NCBI RefSeq assembly: GCF_014638915.1
Contig: NZ_BMFQ01000001.1
Span: 310,001-374,000 of the forward strand
Direction: 5' to 3'
Source: Xanthomarina arctica
GTDB lineage: Bacteria > Bacteroidota > Bacteroidia > Flavobacteriales > Flavobacteriaceae
Length of the DNA stretch: 64,000 bases
Position 1 is the stretch's first letter. Each line of letters begins with the position of its first letter. Below are positions 17,608-27,204 of this stretch, piece by piece. The position numbers were made by a program, and so were the translations under genes. The notes beneath the pieces are model-generated. The model ran no database searches and was not told where the DNA came from. It saw only the letters and a program-made list of their open reading frames with translations.

Positions 17608-17638
17608 TTGGTTTTTAAAGTTTCCTATTGTACATTTG
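17608..17638 (+). promoter_or_regulatory. Perfect Bacteroidota promoter of the TetR gene
   Basis: TTG at 17608-17610, exactly 20 nt, then TACATTTG at 17631-17638. The transcript would begin only about 3-6 nt before the ATG at 17648, so the mRNA is nearly leaderless. Confidence 0.75.
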
Positions 17639-17647
17639 CACTCAATT

Positions 17648-18244
17648 ATGAGAGACAAAATTCTAATTAGTGCATCAGACATGTTTTTAAACTACGGGTT
17701 TAAAAGCGTAACCATGGACGATATTGCCAATAAAATAGGCATATCTAAAAAAACTATTTATCAACATTTTGATACGAAAACAAAATTAGTTGAAGCGACC
17801 ACGCTTTACATGTTTGAAATGATTTCTCATGGGATAGACTGTATTTGTGCTTTAAACAAAAACCCGATAGATGAAATTTTTGAAATAAAAATATTCATCA
17901 TGGAGCATTTAAAAGATGAGAAATCGTCGCCACAACATCAGCTTCAAAAATATTACCCTAAGATTTTCAACAAATTAAAAATGAATCAATTTTGTATCAT
18001 GCAAGATTGTGTCACTAGTAATTTATCTCGCGGTGTTACTGAAGGCTATTACCTTACATCGATTAACATCGATTTTATTTCAAGACTTTATTTTAGTAGC
18101 ATGATGAGCCTAAAGGACCCAGAATTGTTTCCACTAAACACTTTTTCTATGCGAGACCTTATGGATAATTATTTAGAATATCATATTCGTGGCATTAGCA
18201 CAGAAAAAGGTATCGCTAAATTAAACAGCGTTCTTAACCCATAG
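17648..18244 (+). CDS. TetR/AcrR-family transcriptional regulator
   Basis: The product has the N-terminal TetR helix-turn-helix: MDDIANKIGISKKTIYQHFDTKTKLVEA, about residues 22-50. A helical ligand-binding part follows. A TTG codon lies 12 nt upstream in frame, but it is inside the -7 promoter box, so I take the ATG at 17648 (198 residues). It sits directly upstream of the TolC/adaptor/RND genes with a 31-bp gap, and probably represses that operon and itself. Confidence 0.93.
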   Translation: MRDKILISASDMFLNYGFKSVTMDDIANKIGISKKTIYQHFDTKTKLVEATTLYMFEMISHGIDCICALNKNPIDEIFEIKIFIMEHLKDEKSSPQHQLQKYYPKIFNKLKMNQFCIMQDCVTSNLSRGVTEGYYLTSINIDFISRLYFSSMMSLKDPELFPLNTFSMRDLMDNYLEYHIRGISTEKGIAKLNSVLNP

Positions 18245-18275
18245 AAAAATATCAAATAGACGTACTTAAAAACAC

Positions 18276-19619
18276 ATGAAACACACTTATATATTACTTG
18301 TTAGCATTTTCTTTACTTCTAGCATATTTTCTCAAGAAATACCTAGTCAATTTACCTTAGAAGAAGCCATAGATTATGCTTTAGAAAATAATCGAGCTGC
18401 AAAAAATGCCGTTAGAGAAGTTGAAGCTTCCGAGCAACAAAAAAAGGAAACTACGGCTACTGGATTACCTCAAATTGATGGTGCTATCGATTACCAAAAT
18501 TGGATAAAACAGCAAGTATCTTTACTTCCAGCAGAAATTGCGGGTGGAGATCCTGGCACCTTTGTTCCCGTTTATTTCAGTCCTAAACAAAGCGTTAGTG
18601 CCTTTGCTACATTAAACCAACTAATTTTTGACGGTTCTTATATAGTAGGTTTACAATCGGCAAAAGTTTATTTAGAAATTTCAGAAAACTCCAAAACCAA
18701 AACAGATTTAGAAGTACGTCAAGCAGTGATTAATGCTTATGGAAATGTTTTGTTAGCTGATGAAAACTTACTTATTGCAAACAAAAACATTGAAGTGCTT
18801 GAAAAAAATCTAAATGAAACCACAAAAATATATGAAAACGGTTTAGCTGAAGAAGAAAGTGTTGAGCAGTTACAAATTACCCTTACAGGATTAGAAAACT
18901 ATTTAAGTAAGATTAGTCGTCTTAAGGATTTATCCTATAAAATGTTCAATATTACCTTAGGTATCGACCTTAATGAGCCAACTATTTTAACAGACAATTT
19001 AGAAACTCTAACGCTTCAAAATATTTCATTAGAATTACTAAGTGTTGATGAAAATGTTGAAAACACCATCGATTATCAAATTGCAAAAAACCAAGAATAT
19101 ACTAGAGAACTGTTATTGAAACTAGAAAAGAGCAGTTACTTACCTAGCTTAAATGCTTTTATAAATGCTGGATATAGCGGGTTTGACGATAAATTCACAT
19201 TCGCAACTAACAATCAAAAATGGTATGGCTCTTCTCTTTTAGGTGTTAGTATGTCTATTCCAATATTTAGTTCTGGCATGAGAAGTGCTTCAACCCAACA
19301 AGCTAAAATAGACTTAGAAATAGCTAAAGAAAACTTAACTGAAACTGTACAACAATTAAAATTTCAAATAGCAAATGCAAAAAGCGACTACCAATTTGCC
19401 ATTGAAGAATACGAAAACAAAAGTATAAACTTAAATCTAGCCGAAAGAATTGAGAAAAAAAATCAAACCAAATTTTTTGAAGGTATTGCTTCTAGTTTCG
19501 ATTTAAGACAAGCACAAACACAACTTTATTCAGCACAACAGGAGTATTTACAATCCATGTTCGACGTTATTACCAAAAAAGCAGAATTAGAAACCATATT
19601 AAATACAGTAAACTACTAA
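18276..19619 (+). CDS. TolC-family outer-membrane efflux protein
   Basis: The 447-residue product has a signal peptide (ending FSQ, about residue 20) and two outer-membrane efflux repeats rich in long helices (TLEEAIDYALENNRAAKNA near the N-terminus; ERIEKKNQTKFFEGIASSFDLRQAQTQLYSAQQEYL near the C-terminus). It forms the outer-membrane exit duct of the tripartite pump encoded with the next two genes. Confidence 0.95.
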   Translation: MKHTYILLVSIFFTSSIFSQEIPSQFTLEEAIDYALENNRAAKNAVREVEASEQQKKETTATGLPQIDGAIDYQNWIKQQVSLLPAEIAGGDPGTFVPVYFSPKQSVSAFATLNQLIFDGSYIVGLQSAKVYLEISENSKTKTDLEVRQAVINAYGNVLLADENLLIANKNIEVLEKNLNETTKIYENGLAEEESVEQLQITLTGLENYLSKISRLKDLSYKMFNITLGIDLNEPTILTDNLETLTLQNISLELLSVDENVENTIDYQIAKNQEYTRELLLKLEKSSYLPSLNAFINAGYSGFDDKFTFATNNQKWYGSSLLGVSMSIPIFSSGMRSASTQQAKIDLEIAKENLTETVQQLKFQIANAKSDYQFAIEEYENKSINLNLAERIEKKNQTKFFEGIASSFDLRQAQTQLYSAQQEYLQSMFDVITKKAELETILNTVNY

Positions 19620-19639
19620 GTCATTAATCATATATACCC

Positions 19640-20839
19640 ATGAAAAATATAAAAACCCTCATAATCCTTGCTCTTATTATAACGTCTTGTGGCGATAAAA
19701 AAGCGAATTCTTTTGAAGATGTTATTACATCAGACAATTTGACTTTATTAAAAGAAAAACGCAATGAGATTGACACGGAACAACAAGGTTTAAGTGATCA
19801 GATAAAATTGTTAAATGAAAAAATATCGCAATTAGATACGATTAGAAAAATTCCATTAATTACAACCTTCCAAGTACACGAGGAAGTCTTTAATCACCTT
19901 TTAGAAATTCAAGGAAATGTAACAACCAAAGATCTTTTAATTATTACTCCGGAATACAATGGTATTTTAACTAACGTTTATGTAAAAGAGGGTCAGAAAG
20001 TATCTAAGGGACAACTATTAGCTAAAATTGACGATGGCGGTTTAGGACAACAATTGGCTCAATTAGAAATACAAACCAATCTTGCTAAAACTACCTTTGA
20101 ACGTCAAAAACGTTTATGGGATCAAAACATAGGAAGTGAAATACAATACTTACAAGCAAAATCTACTTACGAATCTCAAGATAAAGCCGTAAGCCAATTG
20201 AAGCAACAAATTTCTAAAACGAGTGTTACAGCACCTTTCTCAGGAACTATAGACGATGTTATTACGCAGCAAGGAAGCGTTGTATCTGCAGGGCAAACTC
20301 CTATCTTACGAATTGTAAACCTAGACAACATGTATATTGAAACAGATGTACCAGAAAGCTACGTAAGCGATGTTGTTAGAGGTAAAAATGTGACTGTAGA
20401 ATTTCCTGTCTTAGGAAAAACCATTGAAACTACTATTCGTCAAGCTGGTGATGTTATAAATCCTGCAAACAGAACTTTTAAAATTGAAGTAAGTGTTCCA
20501 AACGAAGACAAAAGCATCAAACCAAACTTAACATCACGTCTTAAAATTAACGATTATACAAACGAAAACGCTTTACTAATTCCACAAAGCATTATTTCAG
20601 AAAATGCAGAAGGCGAACAATACATTTATGTCATCACAAATAAAAATGCTAAAGGTGAAGGTGATGCCACTCGTGTTATTATAAAAACTGGAAGAACACA
20701 AGGAGATGTTATTGAAGTCCTTGAAGGTATTGAAGATGGTGCTGAAATTGTAAAAGAAGGTGCTAGAAGTGTAAAAGATGGGCAAACAGTTAAAGTAATT
20801 GATTTACCAAACGATAAAACTAACAGCACTAACGAATAA
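19640..20839 (+). CDS. RND efflux periplasmic adaptor (membrane fusion) lipoprotein
   Basis: The 399-residue product has a lipobox ITSC placing the lipidated Cys at residue 17, a short coiled coil (about 30-75), a split lipoyl-like domain (NVYVKEGQKVSKGQLLAKIDDG ... TSVTAPFSGTIDDVITQQGSVVSAGQ) and beta-barrel plus membrane-proximal domains. It bridges the RND pump and TolC. It lies 20 bp after the TolC gene and 5 bp before the RND gene, so the three are one operon. Confidence 0.95.
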   Translation: MKNIKTLIILALIITSCGDKKANSFEDVITSDNLTLLKEKRNEIDTEQQGLSDQIKLLNEKISQLDTIRKIPLITTFQVHEEVFNHLLEIQGNVTTKDLLIITPEYNGILTNVYVKEGQKVSKGQLLAKIDDGGLGQQLAQLEIQTNLAKTTFERQKRLWDQNIGSEIQYLQAKSTYESQDKAVSQLKQQISKTSVTAPFSGTIDDVITQQGSVVSAGQTPILRIVNLDNMYIETDVPESYVSDVVRGKNVTVEFPVLGKTIETTIRQAGDVINPANRTFKIEVSVPNEDKSIKPNLTSRLKINDYTNENALLIPQSIISENAEGEQYIYVITNKNAKGEGDATRVIIKTGRTQGDVIEVLEGIEDGAEIVKEGARSVKDGQTVKVIDLPNDKTNSTNE

Positions 20840-20844
20840 GACTA

Positions 20845-23800
20845 ATGACTAAAAAGAAAAAACAAGTCGATAAAGAATTTGGTTTATCAACATGGGCAAT
20901 CAACAACAAGACCACCATGTATGTGCTTATTCTGGTCATATTTTATTTAGGTGTTTCTGCCTTTTTCGATATGCCTCGGGAAAACTTCCCAGAAGTAAAT
21001 GAAACTAAGATATATGTAAGTTCTATTTATCCAGGAAATACTGCTGAAGATGTTGAAAAACTGATTACAGATCCCTTGGAGGACGAACTAAAAACGGTAA
21101 GTAGTGTTGTTGAAATAACTTCAACATCACAAGAAGATTTCTCCATGATTATTGTGGAATTCGATGAACATCTTACAGTTGAACAAGCCAAACAAAAAGT
21201 TAAAGACGAAATTGACACCATTACAGCTGGAGAAGATTGGCCAATGTCTAATGGAGCTAAGGTAAAACCAGATGTTTTCGAACTGAGCCTTTCAGAAGAA
21301 ATGCCAATTCTTAACATTAATATTTCTGGGGATTATCCTATTGAAAAATTAAAAGAATATGGCGAATATCTTCAAGATGAGATTGAAGATTTAATGGAAA
21401 TTAAAAAAGTAGATATTCGTGGGGCTCAAGACAAAGAAGTTGAAGTTGCTGTAGATATCTACAAAATGATGGCTGCCGATGTCACCTTTTCTGATATTAT
21501 TGGAGCCATTAACAACGGAAACGTTACCATGTCTGCCGGAAATTTAAAAACTAGTGGTCAAAGAAGAACCATTAGGATTTTAGGTGAAATTGATAACCCT
21601 AGCCAACTTAAAAACTTTGTTGTAAAAGCAGATGAAGGTCATGCTATCTATTTAAAAGACGTAGCAACAGTTACGTTTCACGAAGAAGACAAAACCACTT
21701 TTGCCAGAGAATTTGGCGAACCTGTAGTTATGTTGGACGTGAAAAAACGCGCCGGGAAAAACATGGTTGCTGCTGCCGAGCAAATTCAGGTTATAGTTCA
21801 AGATGCTATAGACAATGTCTTTCCTCCAGATTTAAAAGTAACTATTGCAAACGATCAATCTCCTGTAACCATTGGACAAGTAGACGATTTAGTAAACAAC
21901 ATTATTTTTGGAGTTATCCTTGTTGTTACCGTTTTAATGTTCTTTCTAGGATTTAAGAATGCCATATTTGTTGGTTTTGCTATCCCAATGTCCATGTTTA
22001 TGTCGCTTATGATATTAAATCTATTAGGACAAAGTTTAAACACCATGGTTCTTTTTGGATTAATTATGGGTCTTGGAATGCTAGTGGATAACGGAATTGT
22101 AGTGGTAGAAAATGTCTATCGACTCATGGATGAAGAAGGCATGAGCAGGATTGAAGCTGCCAAAAAAGGTATTAGTGAAATTGCTTTTCCTATTATTATT
22201 TCTACAGCAACAACGGTCGCAGCCTTTATCCCTTTAGGTTTATGGCCAGGAATTATGGGTGAATTTATGATGATTTTACCTATTACACTTTCAGTAGTTT
22301 TAGGCTCATCTTTATTTGTTGCCATTTTCTTTAACTCGGTTTTAGTCTCTCAATTTATGAGTATTGAAGATAAAGACATGCCTATAAAAGAAATAATTAG
22401 AACCACTTTAATCATGGCGGTAATTGGTCTTTTAATACTCCTTTTTGGTGGTGAATATCGCGCTCTTGGGTCTCTAATGATTTTTACAGCCATCATGCTT
22501 TGGGTGTATCGATTATTTTTACGTAAATGGGCTAATAGCTTCCAAACTAAAACACTGGTTAGGTTAGAACAATGGTATGAGCGTCAATTACGTTGGGCTT
22601 TATCTGGATGGAAACCATATATCTTAAGTGGATTAACAACACTCCTGTTTTTCTTGGCCATTGCTGCTTTTGTATATTCTTTAATGATTCAACGAACCAA
22701 AGTGGAATTTTTTCCAGACAATAAACCCAACCAGATTATTGTGTATATAGAATATCCACAAGGAACAGCTATTGAAAAAACCAATGGGATTACTCTTGAA
22801 ATTGAAAAGATTGTTTCCAAAGTAATCAACAATGACCAGTACAAAGATGGAGACTATAATTTCATGGTTGAAAGTGCTGTATCTCAAGTAGGTGAAGGAG
22901 CTGGGAATCCACAAACAGATAGTGGATCTTCTGCCGAAATGCCTCACAAAGCCAAGATTACAGCTTCCATGCGTGAATATAAATTTCGTCGTGGAGAAGA
23001 CAGTGAACTATTGCGTCAAAAAGTACAAAAAGCATTAGTTGGTATTTTTCCAGGAGTTTTAATTTCTGTTGAAAAAGATGCTAATGGTCCACCGGCAGGG
23101 TCGCCAATCAATATTGAAATTGAAGGAGACGATTATGACGAGCTGATTAATACAGCCGAAAACATGCGTGAATTTATCAATAACAAAAACATTCCAGGTA
23201 TTGATGAACTTAAAATAGATGTTAATAAGGATAAACCTACTATGAAAGTAGTGGTAGACAGAGAAAAAGCTGGAGAATTAGGTATTAGTGCGTCTCAAAT
23301 AGGACAGCAATTACGTAACTCTATTTTTGGTTCTAAAGCTGGTATTTATAAAGAAGACGGTGACGATTTCGATATCTATGTGCGTTTTAATGAAGACAAT
23401 CGTTATAACACTAGTGCACTTTTTAATCAAAATATCACGTTTAGAGACAACTCTGGAAAGATAAAAAGCATTCCTGTTTCCGCAGTTACAAAACACGAAA
23501 ACAACTCTGGGTTTAGTGCTATTAAACATAAAGCTACCAAACGTGTGGTTACGGTTTATTCAGCCTTATCACCTGGTTTTACAGATGCAGGAGCCATTGT
23601 AGCCCAGGTTCAAAAAGAAATGAAAAACTACGAAGGTTTACAAGACAATATTAAAATTGATTACACTGGTCAGATTGAAGAACAAAACAAACAAATGACT
23701 TTTTTAATGGGTGCCTTTTTTACAGGTCTCGGATTGATATTTTTCATCTTAATATTTCAGTTTAACTCCATTTCAAAACCGGCCATTATTATGTTTGCCA

Positions 23801-24324
23801 TATTCTTAAGTTTTATTGGGGTTTTTGGAGGGATTGTTCTCTCAGGAAGTGCCTTTGTAATTATGATGACCATGGTTGGTATAATTTCACTAGCAGGAAT
23901 TGTAGTAAATAATGGGGTGGTACTTCTGGATTATGCACAACTATTAATAGACAGGAAAAAACAAGATTTAGATCTAGACGACCATGACTATTTAGAAAAA
24001 GAAGATTTATTTGAAAGCATTGTAAGAGCTGGAAAAGCACGTTTACGACCAGTATTATTAACAGCTATTACTACTATTTTAGGATTAATTCCTTTAGCCA
24101 TTGGTTTAAACATTAATTTCTTTACACTTTTTAAAGAATTCGATGCTAATATTTATATGGGTGGAGACAATGTTGTTTTCTGGGGACCTTTAGCATGGAC
24201 CGTTATTTACGGTCTATTTATCGCAACTTTCTTAACACTAATAGTAGTTCCTGTATTGTTCTATTTATCTGTGCAATTAAAAATGTGGATTCGCACAAAA
24301 AGAACGACTACAGACCTTAACTAA
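20845..24324 (+). CDS. RND efflux transporter permease subunit
   Basis: The 1159-residue protein has the duplicated RND layout: TM1 (about 20-40), a large porter domain, TM2-6 (about 345-500) with an extra hydrophobic pair near 525-560, then the second half with TMs near 595-620 and 955-1150. TM4 carries the proton-relay motif GMLVDNGIVVVENVYR. It is longer than typical AcrB because of the insertion between halves. It exports drugs or other small molecules with the preceding adaptor and TolC protein; substrate unknown. Confidence 0.96.
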   Translation: MTKKKKQVDKEFGLSTWAINNKTTMYVLILVIFYLGVSAFFDMPRENFPEVNETKIYVSSIYPGNTAEDVEKLITDPLEDELKTVSSVVEITSTSQEDFSMIIVEFDEHLTVEQAKQKVKDEIDTITAGEDWPMSNGAKVKPDVFELSLSEEMPILNINISGDYPIEKLKEYGEYLQDEIEDLMEIKKVDIRGAQDKEVEVAVDIYKMMAADVTFSDIIGAINNGNVTMSAGNLKTSGQRRTIRILGEIDNPSQLKNFVVKADEGHAIYLKDVATVTFHEEDKTTFAREFGEPVVMLDVKKRAGKNMVAAAEQIQVIVQDAIDNVFPPDLKVTIANDQSPVTIGQVDDLVNNIIFGVILVVTVLMFFLGFKNAIFVGFAIPMSMFMSLMILNLLGQSLNTMVLFGLIMGLGMLVDNGIVVVENVYRLMDEEGMSRIEAAKKGISEIAFPIIISTATTVAAFIPLGLWPGIMGEFMMILPITLSVVLGSSLFVAIFFNSVLVSQFMSIEDKDMPIKEIIRTTLIMAVIGLLILLFGGEYRALGSLMIFTAIMLWVYRLFLRKWANSFQTKTLVRLEQWYERQLRWALSGWKPYILSGLTTLLFFLAIAAFVYSLMIQRTKVEFFPDNKPNQIIVYIEYPQGTAIEKTNGITLEIEKIVSKVINNDQYKDGDYNFMVESAVSQVGEGAGNPQTDSGSSAEMPHKAKITASMREYKFRRGEDSELLRQKVQKALVGIFPGVLISVEKDANGPPAGSPINIEIEGDDYDELINTAENMREFINNKNIPGIDELKIDVNKDKPTMKVVVDREKAGELGISASQIGQQLRNSIFGSKAGIYKEDGDDFDIYVRFNEDNRYNTSALFNQNITFRDNSGKIKSIPVSAVTKHENNSGFSAIKHKATKRVVTVYSALSPGFTDAGAIVAQVQKEMKNYEGLQDNIKIDYTGQIEEQNKQMTFLMGAFFTGLGLIFFILIFQFNSISKPAIIMFAIFLSFIGVFGGIVLSGSAFVIMMTMVGIISLAGIVVNNGVVLLDYAQLLIDRKKQDLDLDDHDYLEKEDLFESIVRAGKARLRPVLLTAITTILGLIPLAIGLNINFFTLFKEFDANIYMGGDNVVFWGPLAWTVIYGLFIATFLTLIVVPVLFYLSVQLKMWIRTKRTTTDLN

Positions 24325-24368
24325 TTACCTTTCTTTTTATTCTCTAATAAAAGGAATGATTAATAGCG

Positions 24369-24402
24369 GAAAAGCCTCGACAATTGTTGAGGCTTTTTAT
24401 TT
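24369..24402 (+). terminator. Rho-independent terminator of the efflux operon
   Basis: AAAGCCTC at 24371-24378 pairs with GAGGCTTT at 24390-24397 around a loop that can extend the stem; T-run follows. It closes the tetR-tolC-adaptor-RND unit. Confidence 0.9.
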
Positions 24403-24426
24403 GATGATCATTTACCTTCCTTAAAT

Positions 24427-24457
24427 TTGTAGCCCATTAAAACATTTGTTATATTTG
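24427..24457 (+). promoter_or_regulatory. Bacteroidota promoter of the antitoxin-like gene
   Basis: TTG at 24427-24429, exactly 20 nt, then TATATTTG at 24450-24457: a perfect match to the -33/-7 consensus, 19 nt before the ATG at 24477. Confidence 0.7.
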
Positions 24458-24476
24458 ATATTACAAATTATTATTT

Positions 24477-24785
24477 ATGATTCAAGAAATTATCACATAT
24501 AAGAATATTCTAGAATCCTTAGCAGATTTAATTAATAAATCAGCTTTAAAAAAGAGTTTTATTATTGAAGCTTCTGGAATTCCTTCACCTACATTTTACA
24601 GAAAATTAAAATCACTTACTTTTACTGCAGATGAAACACTTAAAATTGTAAGAATTTTAAATCCTGAAGAATCATACTTACAAGAATTGAAAGAAAGTAT
24701 TAATCGTGGTAAATCCGATTACAACAACCATAGAACACACAGTAGAGAAGACATTTTAAAAGAAATAAATACGCTATTAGAATAG
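24477..24785 (+). CDS. Small HTH-like protein, candidate antitoxin
   Basis: The 102-residue protein has a possible helix-turn-helix around residues 25-60 (KSFIIEASGIPSPTFYRKLKSLTFTADETLKIVRIL), similar in pattern to Cro/C1-type regulators. The polar C-terminal tail would suit toxin binding. Its last 9 bp overlap the 3' end of the ParE/RelE-like gene on the opposite strand. The antitoxin role rests on this pairing alone. Confidence 0.65.
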   Translation: MIQEIITYKNILESLADLINKSALKKSFIIEASGIPSPTFYRKLKSLTFTADETLKIVRILNPEESYLQELKESINRGKSDYNNHRTHSREDILKEINTLLE

Positions 24786-25055
24786 TGGTTTTTGATAATT
24801 ATTCCAGAACGAAAGCAAAATTAATTCATCGTTTTTAACCTCATAATAAAGATAAACTTGTGGTACAATTAAAAATTTATAGGCTTTCCATGTAGCATCA
24901 TAACTTCCTAATTTTGGATTTTGAAGTAATAAATCTATCGCTTCTAAAGAGGTATCCATAAAAAATTGAATTTCCTTGTTGGTCCACTGAGTTTTAAGAT
25001 ACTTAATATTACTTAAATAAGTCTCTTTTGCTTCCGTTGTCCAAACTTCCTTCAT
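24777..25055 (-). CDS. RelE/ParE-family toxin-like protein
   Basis: The 92-residue protein matches the ParE/RelE fold pattern: N-terminal beta strand and helix (VWTTEAKETYLSNIKYLKTQWTNKEIQFF), a helical pair ending in LLLQNPKLGSY, then strands YKFLIVPQVYLYYEVKNDELILLSFWNNYQKP. RelE homologues cut mRNA on ribosomes; ParE homologues inhibit gyrase. Family membership is likely, the activity is not decided. It is convergent with, not downstream of, its probable antitoxin. A weak -7-like box (TAGATTTA on the minus strand, 25091-25084) lies upstream. Confidence 0.82.
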   Translation of the reverse strand: MKEVWTTEAKETYLSNIKYLKTQWTNKEIQFFMDTSLEAIDLLLQNPKLGSYDATWKAYKFLIVPQVYLYYEVKNDELILLSFWNNYQKPLF

Positions 25056-25136
25056 TTTCGAATCACTCTAATGTTATTGATTGTAAATCTACATATTTTA
25101 ATTAATCATTTTCATTTCATAATCAGTTAACTTCCT

Positions 25137-25144
25137 TAAATTTG
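25137..25144 (+). promoter_or_regulatory. Probable -7 element of aspS
   Basis: TAAATTTG matches TAnnTTTG perfectly. It predicts a leader of about 45 nt for aspS; the -33 position has no clear TTG. Confidence 0.45.
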
Positions 25145-25192
25145 CATCCTCATGCACCGAAGCTTTAGCGTAGGTGTACAAATTTTAAATTT

Positions 25193-26947
25193 ATGTATAG
25201 AAGTCATACTTGTGGTGAATTAAGAGCATCACATATCAATAATGAAGTAACACTTTCTGGTTGGGTACAAAAGTCTCGTGATAAAGGTTTTATTGTTTGG
25301 ATAGATTTACGCGATCGTTACGGCATCACGCAATTGGTTTTTGATGAAGAACGTACGCCTAAAGCTATGATAGATCAAGCACAAAATCTAGGTCGTGAAT
25401 TTGTAATTCAGGTTACTGGAACTGTTATTGAACGTGCTTCTAAAAATCCAAATATGGCAACTGGTGATGTTGAAATTTTGGTTACTGAGCTGACTGTTTT
25501 AAATGAATCTTTATTACCTCCATTTACTATTGAAGACAAAACAGATGGCGGTGAAGATATTAGAATGAAATATCGCTATTTAGATATTAGAAGAAATCCG
25601 GTTAAAAACAACTTGGTTTTTCGTCATAAAGTAACGCAGGAAGTTAGAAATTATCTTTCAAAAGAAGGTTTTATTGAAGTTGAAACGCCATATTTAATTA
25701 AATCTACTCCAGAAGGCGCTAGAGATTTTGTTGTTCCTAGCAGAATGAACGAAGGACAATTTTACGCCCTTCCACAGAGCCCACAAACCTTCAAACAACT
25801 CTTGATGATTGGAGGCATGGATAAATATTTCCAAATAGTAAAATGTTTTAGAGACGAAGATTTACGTGCAGATAGACAGCCAGAATTTACGCAAATTGAC
25901 TGCGAAATGGCTTTTGTGGAACAAGAAGATATTTTAAATGCTTTTGAAGGACTTACTCGTCATTTATTAAAAGAAGTGAATGGCGTTGAAATAAACGAAT
26001 TTCCAAGAATGTTGTATGATGATGCCATGCGTTTATACGGAAATGACAAACCAGACATTCGTTTTGGAATGGAATTTGGCGAATTGAATGAGGTTGCACA
26101 ACACAAAGATTTTGAGGTATTCAATGCCGCAGAACTGGTTGTTGGAATCGCTGTTCCGGGAGGAAATAGCTATACCAGAAAAGAAATAGACCAATTAATT
26201 GATTGGGTAAAACGTCCTCAAGTTGGTGCTTTAGGAATGATTTATTCACGTTGTAATGATGATGGAACATACAAATCGTCTGTAGATAAGTTTTACGATC
26301 AAGATGATTTAGCCAAATGGGCTGAAAAAACGGGTGCTAAAGCTGGCGATTTAATTTGCGTGCTTTCTGGAGATAAAAATAAAGTAAGAGCACAATTGAG
26401 TGCTTTGCGTATGGAATTAGCAGAACGTTTAGGCCTACGTAAACCAAATGAATTTGCTCCACTTTGGGTTATGGATTTCCCTCTTTTAGAATGGGATGAA
26501 GACACCGAACGTTATCATGCCATGCATCATCCATTTACGTCACCTAAACCTGGACAATTAGAATTACTAGCTACAAATCCTGGAGAAGTAAAAGCCAATG
26601 CTTACGATTTGGTTATGAATGGAAACGAAATTGGTGGTGGTTCTATAAGAATTCACGATAAAAAAACGCAGGCCTTAATGTTCGATTACTTAGGCTTTAC
26701 AAAAGAAGAAGCTCAAGCACAATTTGGATTTTTAATGAATGCTTTCGAATATGGAGCGCCTCCACATGGTGGTTTGGCTTTCGGTTTAGATAGATTGGTT
26801 GCTATTCTTGGTGGACAAGAGACCATTAGAGATTTTATAGCATTCCCAAAGAATAATTCAGGACGTGATGTCATGATAGATGCTCCGGCTCCAATTGACG
26901 ATAAACAATTGGCGGAACTTAGTTTAAAGCTCCATTTAAAATCATAA
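25193..26947 (+). CDS. aspS: Aspartyl-tRNA synthetase
   Basis: The 584-residue class II synthetase has the usual bacterial length. An N-terminal OB-fold anticodon-binding domain (1-105, [29 protein letters not shown]) is followed by the catalytic core with motif 2 ([18 protein letters not shown]), the bacterial GAD-type insertion (about 290-420) and motif 3 ([15 protein letters not shown]). It charges tRNA-Asp. It is a single-gene unit closed by a perfect terminator hairpin. Confidence 0.98.
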   Translation: MYRSHTCGELRASHINNEVTLSGWVQKSRDKGFIVWIDLRDRYGITQLVFDEERTPKAMIDQAQNLGREFVIQVTGTVIERASKNPNMATGDVEILVTELTVLNESLLPPFTIEDKTDGGEDIRMKYRYLDIRRNPVKNNLVFRHKVTQEVRNYLSKEGFIEVETPYLIKSTPEGARDFVVPSRMNEGQFYALPQSPQTFKQLLMIGGMDKYFQIVKCFRDEDLRADRQPEFTQIDCEMAFVEQEDILNAFEGLTRHLLKEVNGVEINEFPRMLYDDAMRLYGNDKPDIRFGMEFGELNEVAQHKDFEVFNAAELVVGIAVPGGNSYTRKEIDQLIDWVKRPQVGALGMIYSRCNDDGTYKSSVDKFYDQDDLAKWAEKTGAKAGDLICVLSGDKNKVRAQLSALRMELAERLGLRKPNEFAPLWVMDFPLLEWDEDTERYHAMHHPFTSPKPGQLELLATNPGEVKANAYDLVMNGNEIGGGSIRIHDKKTQALMFDYLGFTKEEAQAQFGFLMNAFEYGAPPHGGLAFGLDRLVAILGGQETIRDFIAFPKNNSGRDVMIDAPAPIDDKQLAELSLKLHLKS

Positions 26948-26952
26948 ATATT

Positions 26953-26978
26953 AAATCCTGCAATTGCAGGATTTTTTA
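26953..26978 (+). terminator. Rho-independent terminator of aspS
   Basis: AATCCTGCAATTGCAGGATT is a perfect palindrome folding into a stem with a minimal loop, followed by T-run. Confidence 0.88.
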
Positions 26979-26991
26979 GTAGTTTTAATTT

Positions 26992-27093
26992 ATGAGAAAG
27001 AAGATTATAAAAATCGTTTTATATGTAGTCGTCGTCTTTACTATCATATTATTTGGCTTGTATGGATATGCTTACTATGTTATGAATTATTAA
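26992..27093 (+). CDS. 33-residue single-pass membrane peptide
   Basis: ATG at 26992 opens a 33-codon frame: MRKKIIKIVLYVVVVFTIILFGLYGYAYYVMNY is a positively charged start plus one hydrophobic helix and an aromatic tail. It lies between the aspS terminator and the ClC gene. The charge pattern predicts N-in topology. Function unknown; coding status is inferred from the clean membrane-peptide pattern. Confidence 0.5.
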   Translation: MRKKIIKIVLYVVVVFTIILFGLYGYAYYVMNY

Positions 27094-27204
27094 ACGGATT
27101 CATGAAACATAAATAACTATTCACCTAAAAAGATCAATTCTGAAGTCTTAAGACAAATCTATATGGAAGATTTATTACTTTTAAATTCTGAATCGAAGCA
27201 ATAA

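Noticed and set aside
17636-17647. TTG at 17636 as start codon of the TetR gene
   Set aside because: It lies within the TACATTTG promoter element; the ATG at 17648 is in frame and better placed.
20597-20829. Two overlapping minus-strand frames of 62 and 67 codons
   Set aside because: Both are antisense to the adaptor gene and overlap each other in different frames.
25148-25192. Short hairpin in the aspS leader as a riboswitch or T-box
   Set aside because: Only a 4-5 bp stem can be drawn and no T-box or other riboswitch core is present.
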